This document shows, one piece after another, positions 57,271 to 64,000 of a stretch of DNA of 64,000 bases; position 1 is the first letter of the stretch; every line of letters starts with the position of its first letter. Below the pieces are notes generated by a model. The model had not been told where the DNA came from and ran no database searches. It saw only the letters and a program-made list of their open reading frames with translations. Both the position numbers and the translations under genes were made by a program. Origin of the DNA: Pristionchus mayeri (lineage: Eukaryota > Nematoda > Chromadorea > Rhabditida > Neodiplogasteridae); assembly GCA_036245805.1 (NCBI GenBank), contig BTRK01000006.1, forward strand, positions 53,747,257 to 53,811,256. Direction: 5' to 3'.

Positions 57271-57818
57271 GGGGGGAGGGGTGACAAAAGTCCAACCGAC
57301 AAAAACCCAACGGATCACCATTCGCTGGATATTTGAGGTAGCATCTTGGGAGTTGTTTCATAGTTACGAGTAAATCACCCTACACTAAATCACCCTGATT
57401 AAATGCTCTAAATAGGCGATCTTGAGTTTCACTCCCCACTCACGACCCGGGGTTCATGGTGCAAACTTGAGAATTTCAGCGGAAAATCATGTTTAAATAA
57501 ACACGAAATACCGAAAACAATTGATAATAAAATAAATCATAAAGTGCTGTATCCAAGTAACATTTTCATCGATTTGTTACGGCATTTGGTGTTTACCTAA
57601 CTATGATTTTCCATTGAAATTCCTAATTTTGGACCATGAACCCCGGGTCGTGGGTGGGGAGTGAAACTCAAGATCGCCTAGTTAGAGAATCTAATCAGGG
57701 TGATGCAGTGTAGCACACACTGGTAACTATGAAACAGCTCCCAAGACACTGGCTCAAATATCCAGCGAATGGTGATCCGTTGGGCCTTTGTCGGTTGGGC
57801 TTTTGTCACCCCTTCCCT
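57271..57818. repeat. Foldback with GGGGTGACAAAAG ends
   Basis: GGGGTGACAAAAGTCCAACC on the left is mirrored by GGTTGGGCTTTTGTCACCCC on the right. The arms include CCAGCGAATGGTGATCCG and GGGGAGTGAAACTCAAGATC. It lies 22 bp beyond the stop of the galactosyltransferase copy at 57840. The 56771-57270 gap shows no supported gene. Confidence 0.8.
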
Positions 57819-57839
57819 AATTTTGTATATTGCTTTATC

Positions 57840-59020
57840 TTAGTATGTATGATTTCCAGCCACTGTTACATGGTACAATAATGTTTCGAATAATCGCAAT
57901 TCTGTAGCCGAAAGATGGTGGAATGAGATGACATCCCGGGCAATTCCTTCGTATCCCTGCGAATAAATTACGATGATGAGCGTGAGTAGTATAAAATCTC
58001 ACAGTGATTAGGGGATCCACAAGCCAAATTCCTGCGTTTGCTCGGCCCAACAGCGTTCTGCTGGGATGATCACCGTTGAAACGTTGTTGACCTTGCATTG
58101 GTGTAATATTAATTATCAGATCTCTTTTCAAAATTATTCTCGCCGATGATTGAAAATATCGCTAAATGTATAATATCACAATAACGATGTGCACTCCAAA
58201 AACACTATCATTAAGATAAATCAATTAATGATCTTGTGATAAGAACAGTGGTGTACCATGCTCATTGAGTGTCTTGTGTGGAAGAATGCCAAGGTTTGCG
58301 AGACACCTGAATATCAACAAATGATATCTAACTTTATATTTGTCTGCCTGTACCTTCCGATTGCAACATCTTCCACTTCAAAAGAACAAATTGTATTGTT
58401 GTAGGCATGATCAGCAAACAGTTTGAGTGCTTTTCTAAATCATTTATTATTTATGAACGACAGTATTCACGGTAATTATATATTTCTTTTAGTTTATATT
58501 ATTAGTAATACCCGACGGCTTACCTCGACAATACATATCCTCCACCTTGGTTGTATCCGTTTTGCTGAAATTATGATATTGAGCCGAATGCACAGGAAAA
58601 CTAACTAGGTATGGCTTCAGTCGGAAACCAAGGTAGTAAGGCAGATTCGGATCAAGGGTCCGGAGGTAAGTACGAAGGTTCTCCACAATTATATATGTGT
58701 CATCGTTTGCCTGAAATTGTTCAAAATGATATACTGTGTGAGTATGTCATTTGTGTTGTGAGTGTGGAGGCAAATAAACTTGAAAAAAAATATAGATTTT
58801 AAAAAGTAGATAAACCTCAAACTTCCATATACCATAGTGCCTGAAGGGACACTAGTTTCACTACATAATCAATATATAAACAATGCAATTTTCCTACTTG
58901 CACGATCCAATCAAAGTCAGCTCGCATTATCTCGGAGATGTAATAAAATGCAAAACGTGACTTGTGGAAAAGAATTTCATAAGTGTCGGGGATTCCAGCA
59001 AATAAGGTGCGGTACGGGAT
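57840..59020 (-). pseudogene. Core-1 galactosyltransferase-like (GT31/C1GALT family) pseudogene, copy 2
   Basis: Inverted partner of 9920-11674. Exons on the minus strand: 59020-58898, 58710-58606, 58564-58524, 58434-58354, 58306-58257 and 58091-57840, with the same lengths as copy 1 except the last, which is 14 bp shorter. Motifs: MRADFDWIVQ joined to ANDDTY, YYLGFRLKPYLQNGYNQGGG, FEVEDVAIGRCLANLG, then GYEGIARDVISFHHLS. The 14-bp loss (near 57960) shifts the frame, so the conserved C-terminus is only reached out of frame. The exon with VNETW and everything before it are missing; the homology stops about 59082, next to the foldback at 59106. Some introns are shorter than in copy 1. Confidence 0.82.
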
Positions 59021-59105
59021 CTGAATAGATTGAATGGAAATTATGAACTTATTCTCACGAATTAATATATTCTTGAACATGGGAAACACTTGTCATTATC
59101 GAGTA

Positions 59106-60495
59106 TATCACAGGTTTCCTGTAAAAGTGTAGGAAAACTGACTCATTTGGCTACCAGGAAATATTTTATGGCACCGATTTTGATAAAACTTGGTTCATGA
59201 ACATCATTGGGGGTCAGGAAAAGGACTATCCGGTTGGTTTGGCTAAAACGGCAAATTATCGATTTTTTTGATCTACTCCGTCGGAGAGGCATAATTCAGT
59301 TCATTTTGCTCGCACAGTGTGAAATAGAGTGCATTCTGCTCGGATTCGTTTTAATGGTGAAAATAGCGAAAAACTAAATTTCGAAAAAAAAATCGCTCAT
59401 ATCTCGATCGATATCCGGAAACCCAAAGCTTTTAATTTCAAATTCGGAATCTCATGGCCAAATAAGGTGGTGTCTACGTTGATCATTTTTCACATTTCTG
59501 TCACCTCACTATGGATTTACTATAGGAGAATCTGGACCGTTCTGGACTTGGTCAAATTTTCGCGATATTGGTTTTCAGACCGTATCTTGGTTCAAAGTTG
59601 TCCAATCTTGGTTCAAAGTTGTTGCTATGGATTTACTAGGGGGGATTATCGACGTTTACGGACTTGGTTATTTTTTGCTCCATAGTAATCACCCATAGTA
59701 AAACCCAGTGAGAGGACAGAGAAATGAAAAGTAGTCAACATAGACACCCCCTAATTTTGTGTGGAGATTCCATAGAACGAATAAAAACGATTGGATTTTT
59801 ATTATACGAAGCCAGAAAATCGATAATTTCTGTATATTTATCAATCAATAGGTTTTATTCTCGAATAACTCGAAAACAATAGATCTTAGAGCAAAATTGC
59901 CCAGAAACACTTTTCTCCGTCTCAAAAAGATCTATCGATTTCATTTTTTAAGATCGCAATTGAACAACTTTGAACCAAGATACGGTCTGAAAACCAATAT
60001 CGCGAAAATTTGACCAAGTCCAGAACGGTCCAGATTCTCCCATAGTAAATCCATAGTGAGGTGACAGAAATGTGAAAATGATCAACGAGACACTACCTTA
60101 TTTGGCAAGGAGATTCCGAATTTGAAATAAAAATCTTTGGGTTTCCGGATATCGATCGAGATAAGATCGATTTTTCATATCGAAATTTAGTTTTTCGCTA
60201 TTTTCACCATTAAAACGAATCCGGCCTCATTGGGCTACGTTGACATATTTGTACGGTATTCAAATACGAGCAGAATGCACTCTATTTCACACTGTGCGAG
60301 CAAAATGAACTGAATTATGCCTCTCAGACGGAGTAGATCAAAAAAATCGATAATTTGCCGTTTTAGCCAAACCAACCGGATAGTCCTTTTCCTGACCCCT
60401 AATGATGTTCATGAACCAAGTTTTATCAAAATCGGTGTCGTAAAATATTTCTAGTAGCTAGTGTTCATACACTTTTACCGGAGATCCGTGATATA
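59106..60495. repeat. Foldback with TATCACAG ends
   Basis: TATCACAGGTTTCCTGTAAA on the left against TTTTACCGGAGATCCGTGAT on the right. Arms of about 650 bp mirror around about 59800. It borders the truncated 5' end of the second galactosyltransferase copy. Confidence 0.8.
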
Positions 60496-60700
60496 TACGA
60501 GAGACTGTCTGAGAGGACTCACAATAAGCCATGCAGCGAAAAATAAAGTGTTGATTTTATGATCTCCCTAGGGGTAACTTTTCACGTAGAGTTCGAACAT
60601 CGACCTTAGAAATCCGTATCTCTGACTTCTGATTTCCTGTAACACGCTCAACGGTGAGGTCGGTTTTTGTATCTTTGATTGGATCATCCACATACATACA
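60496..60700. repeat. Partial TATGAGAG-family arm
   Basis: CTCCCTAGGGGTAACTTTTC, CGACCTTAGAAATCCGTATC and GAGGTCGGTTTTTG follow the order of the arms at 6267-6572 and 1-60. A matching inner piece (TCTGAAAGAACTCGACGAGA) appears at 62550, so younger elements may have split it. Confidence 0.6.
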
Positions 60701-60830
60701 TTATCGATCATACGTATTCGTCCAAAATTGCAGAGCCCTACAACTTTTGAACCAGAAGCCCAATGAGGCTGAAATTTTAAATATACATAGCAAATCCATC
60801 GAGTAATCTAGGGCATTTGTTGAGAAACCT

Positions 60831-61437
60831 TTTAAATAACATGCTTGTGCGTAGTGATGACGCAATCATAATACACTTTTTTGAAATGGATTATTTCCTC
60901 GGAGAATTTTTTCCTACTCGCCAAACTTTATGAGGGTTGAGAGGTGTATCGGATGGCTGACCCGCCCCCTCCAACCCTACCAAAAGTTGGGAATAGTTTA
61001 TTTGATGGTTTTGGAACTTTCCTCTTGAAGAATCATATTTTATGCAAATGCACCCTTGAAATGGTCAGCGGTCAAAGTTTAACCATCCGAAAAAGTGGCT
61101 TTTTGTGGCCCTGAGGCCCTGAAGTGGCCCTGAGGGCAATTGACCGATCGATACCAAACTTTCAGGATCATCTTAGTTCTCAATAAGGATAATTAAACTC
61201 GCTTAACGAGTTTCTAGCTTGTCTAGAAGCAACAGTTTGTTTGCAGTCTCAAATTTACAGCAACTGCAGCAAATATGCGCGAAGACGCAACAACCTGAAA
61301 ATTGTTTTCTGAGTAGTCCTAGGCCCTCTAACCCTCAGAAACTTTGGCGAGTAGGAACAAATTCTCCGAGGAAATAATCCATTTGAATAATTTGTATTGT
61401 GATAGCGTCATCACTATGCAAAAGCGTGTTATTTAAA
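60831..61437. mobile_element. Foldback MITE with TTTAAATAAC ends
   Basis: TTTAAATAACATGCTTGTGC mirrors GCAAAAGCGTGTTATTTAAA. Arms of about 100-130 bp carry TAGTGATGACGCAATCA and TCGCCAAACTTTATGAGG, related to 24591-25456 and 11738-12668. Confidence 0.7.
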
Positions 61438-61474
61438 TGATGTGTCAACAAATGCGCTAGATGGATTTACTATG

Positions 61475-62456
61475 TACAGGGTGGCTGATAAATATTGCGT
61501 CCACCTTTTGAATAATAAAATGATAATTATCATATTGAGTTTAAATATATATCAGTACCGTGCAAAACAATTACTAGACGCAGGCTTCATGGTATCGACT
61601 GGCCTCCATGGAGGCAAAAAGTAGTCTACATTTTTACTCAATGCGCCGTTCACATTTTTCGATATATAAAATGATCTCAATGTCCATCGAAATTGCAACC
61701 GAGGTGAATATGAAGAGTAACCCTTCCACTAAGTTATAATCTTGTCAAATGCGATATAGGGTCTCTGAAAACAGAGAGAGATAAATTTGATGACTTTCAG
61801 TCACGCATATGCAAAAAACTCACTTTTCGGAATTTCTTATTCTGAATGTTGATACCGCCGTATAATGTTGCATAGCTATTAACAGAGTCGAGTTATGAAA
61901 TATTGTTGCATCAAATTGAATGTAAACGTTGAATTAATGGTAGAAGTAGGCACCTAGCAAACGGAATGCATTTTCACAATAAAGAATGATGGAGTATCAT
62001 GCATAAAATAGAACAATTCCAATAGCTAATGTGTTCGAAGAATGCGGCTTCGAAATATTATTATTTTTCATAGAGCGCCGTTCATAATAAAATAATTTTA
62101 AAGCTTTTCTGAGAAAGTTCCGAGGCTCATAATATAATTGATCACATATTTATACGTGTAAATGGTTGTTCTTATTAGGAATAAATGGATGAGTCCTGTA
62201 TCTAATTCCTTGCTGTAAGGCGGCATAAACTATCAGATACGTTTATGTGCCCAGAATATTTCAGAAGTCCCAATTCCAAAACAAAATATTTCAGAAGTGA
62301 TAACTCTTGAAATACTTGAACAATCCAGATAATATTTATAGGCTAATAACTTTTGTCCCTTACCAACATGGTTACCAAATTTGATGCAATGGTGCCTACA
62401 GAGAATGGAGATTAAGACACAAGAAAAGTGGCGCAATATTTATCAGCCACCCTGTA
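61475..62456. mobile_element. Tc1/mariner-like MITE with TACAGGGTGGC ends
   Basis: TACAGGGTGGCTGATAAATA on the left is exactly mirrored on the right (62437-62456). The inverted ends are about 25-30 bp, with TA at the border. The ~930-bp interior has no transposase frame. Confidence 0.75.
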
Positions 62457-62723
62457 TATTTAAAATTTCAGTCTGATTGGGTTTTTGGTTCGAACGTGAT
62501 AGGGCTCTTAAATTTTGGGCGAATACTTATGATCGATACTGTAGATAGTAATTCTGAAAGAACTCGACGAGATAAGCATTTTTACTGCTGGAAGTGCTCA
62601 GCATTTTTACTGTTGGAGGTGCGGACTAGCTTTTCTGGTGAAAAATAAACGTTTTCAAAAGATTCCCCATGCTAAAGTACTCTTGGAAATGTTGCTTTCA
62701 TCCCAAAAAGTTTGCTTATATGA

Positions 62724-62987
62724 GTAGATACAATTAGCCGAATAGTCGGAGCTGCAGTTTCTCCAAGATTTCGAATAATCTGTCTTCAAAAGTATAGTTC
62801 CGTGTTTACTCCTAGTACTGAAATATTTCGCAAACACATTATTTGGAACATTGTTTTTAGAGACAGAAATTCGTCACAAAGACTGAGTATAATTAATAAT
62901 GGTGGTCCGGTATCCTCATTTTTTCGACCAAGTGTTGTATCACGCTATGGCGTTGCGTTTTGGCAGCAATACCTCAGTAACAAATGA
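62724..62987 (+). other. Unrecognised open frame
   Basis: 88 codons including stop (AAVSPRFRIICLQKYSS, RPSVVSRYGVAFWQQYLSNK). The composition is protein-like, but no family, signal or clear splice site was recognised. The rest of 62457-64000 is AT-rich. It holds a fragment near 63160-63230 related to the ends of the 29.9-34.3 kb foldback (GGCTTTTAGACATTTTCCGG) and nothing else I can support. Confidence 0.2.
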
Positions 62988-64000
62988 TTAAACAGTTGAG
63001 AGTTTACAAATATGGGACAAGTATAATATCACAGGTATCACGAGTCGATAGAGGAAGCCATGAACCATTTCTTTCAGATTTTTAATATTAGCCATATATT
63101 GATGGTATAAGGTACTAAGGACAAGAAATCAAAGAAACCAGGTTATTAGTCCCAGAGCCGGCTTTTAGACATTTTCCGGTTTTACTACCGGCTATACTGT
63201 ATTTCAGTCCGCAGAAGAGCTACAGGGATGGAAGAGGTCTTACAAAATCGGGAAAAATATGACAAATAACTTTACTGTTGACAACTTTCTGATTGGACCA
63301 AAACTGATAATTCTCGGAACGAAAAACCACATTTTGAATTGAAAAATAAATATTTTCCCTATCAAGCAATAGAAACGCAGAGGTTTTTATTGCGGGATAT
63401 GAAAGACTAACCTCTCACTTGTCTTAGAAAAAATATGAAGGAAAAATTTATACCGTATTTTTTGATAATCGCGATTAAAGGTGAGGCACCGAGGTGGCGA
63501 ATTGGAAATAATTGAAATATTCTACATTTTACGTTGAACTTCGACCAGCTTTATGCTGTTTCATTTTGAAGAACACAATATACATCTTAAAATGTTCAAA
63601 GGAGATCGGATTTAGTAGTTCCCAAAAATTCGATTTTCAAGTCTCGGATTTTGGCATGTTTAGGGTAATGTAAAATATCTTTTTTTAAAATGAACTTCCA
63701 TTGGTTGTATGCTGAGGTTCAAGTACAGTAGGTAGTGTATCAACATTCATAGAAAATTGCTCAAAACATATAGATATTCACAATCGAATTTACGAAAATG
63801 AAAGATCCGAAAAACAAAACAAATCGATACTACCAAGATTTCGCGAAAATCGATCAGATTTGAACGTTAAAATTCATGTTTATACTGTATAAGTCATCAA
63901 ACACACTGATGAGTACAACACACATCATTTGATATTTTTTGTTGTTTCAAAGAGATGGAAATATTTTTTTCCAGAAACAAGCAATATAATTGTGTTCACT

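Overview
This is eukaryotic DNA, most likely from a rhabditid nematode related to Caenorhabditis. The evidence is: short introns with GT...TTTCAG-type borders; a nematode-type acyltransferase-3/SGNH (OAC-like) gene and a core-1 galactosyltransferase-like gene; palindromic elements with TTTAAA ends; TACCGTA-rich satellites; and mariner, RTE, BEL/Pao and Helitron-like elements. No rRNA, spliced leader or prokaryotic operon was seen.

Layout. 1-7.7 kb is a row of long foldback (inverted-repeat) elements. 7.8-9.1 kb is a dead mariner, followed by a 5'-truncated galactosyltransferase pseudogene at 9.9-11.7 kb. 11.7-15.1 kb holds another foldback and a non-autonomous Helitron carrying a minisatellite. 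15.3-18.3 kb is an RTE retrotransposon with an uninterrupted ORF. 18.5-25.8 kb is inverted satellite arms and nested foldbacks. 26.1-29.9 kb has a second copy of the 6.7-kb foldback, then a broken unrecognised gene. 29.9-35.3 kb is two abutting foldbacks. 35.5-53.2 kb, on the minus strand, is one multi-exon OAC-like gene. 54.5-60.5 kb has a foldback with a second mariner, the second (inverted) galactosyltransferase pseudogene and another foldback. 60.5-64 kb has MITE-like elements and unassigned sequence.

The main result is the OAC-like gene. I joined 17 exons by hand (1,579 nt, about 526 codons). All splice phases match and there is no stop codon. Its large introns hold most of the mobile DNA of that region: a foldback that itself contains a pol-less BEL/Pao LTR element (5.8-kb intron), a Helitron (1.8 kb), a TIR element carrying a LINE fragment (1.5 kb) and a 4-kb complex satellite (4.8 kb). 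The galactosyltransferase copies and both mariners are clearly broken; the RTE ORF looks intact. All family names come from motif recognition in the sequence, not from a database search.
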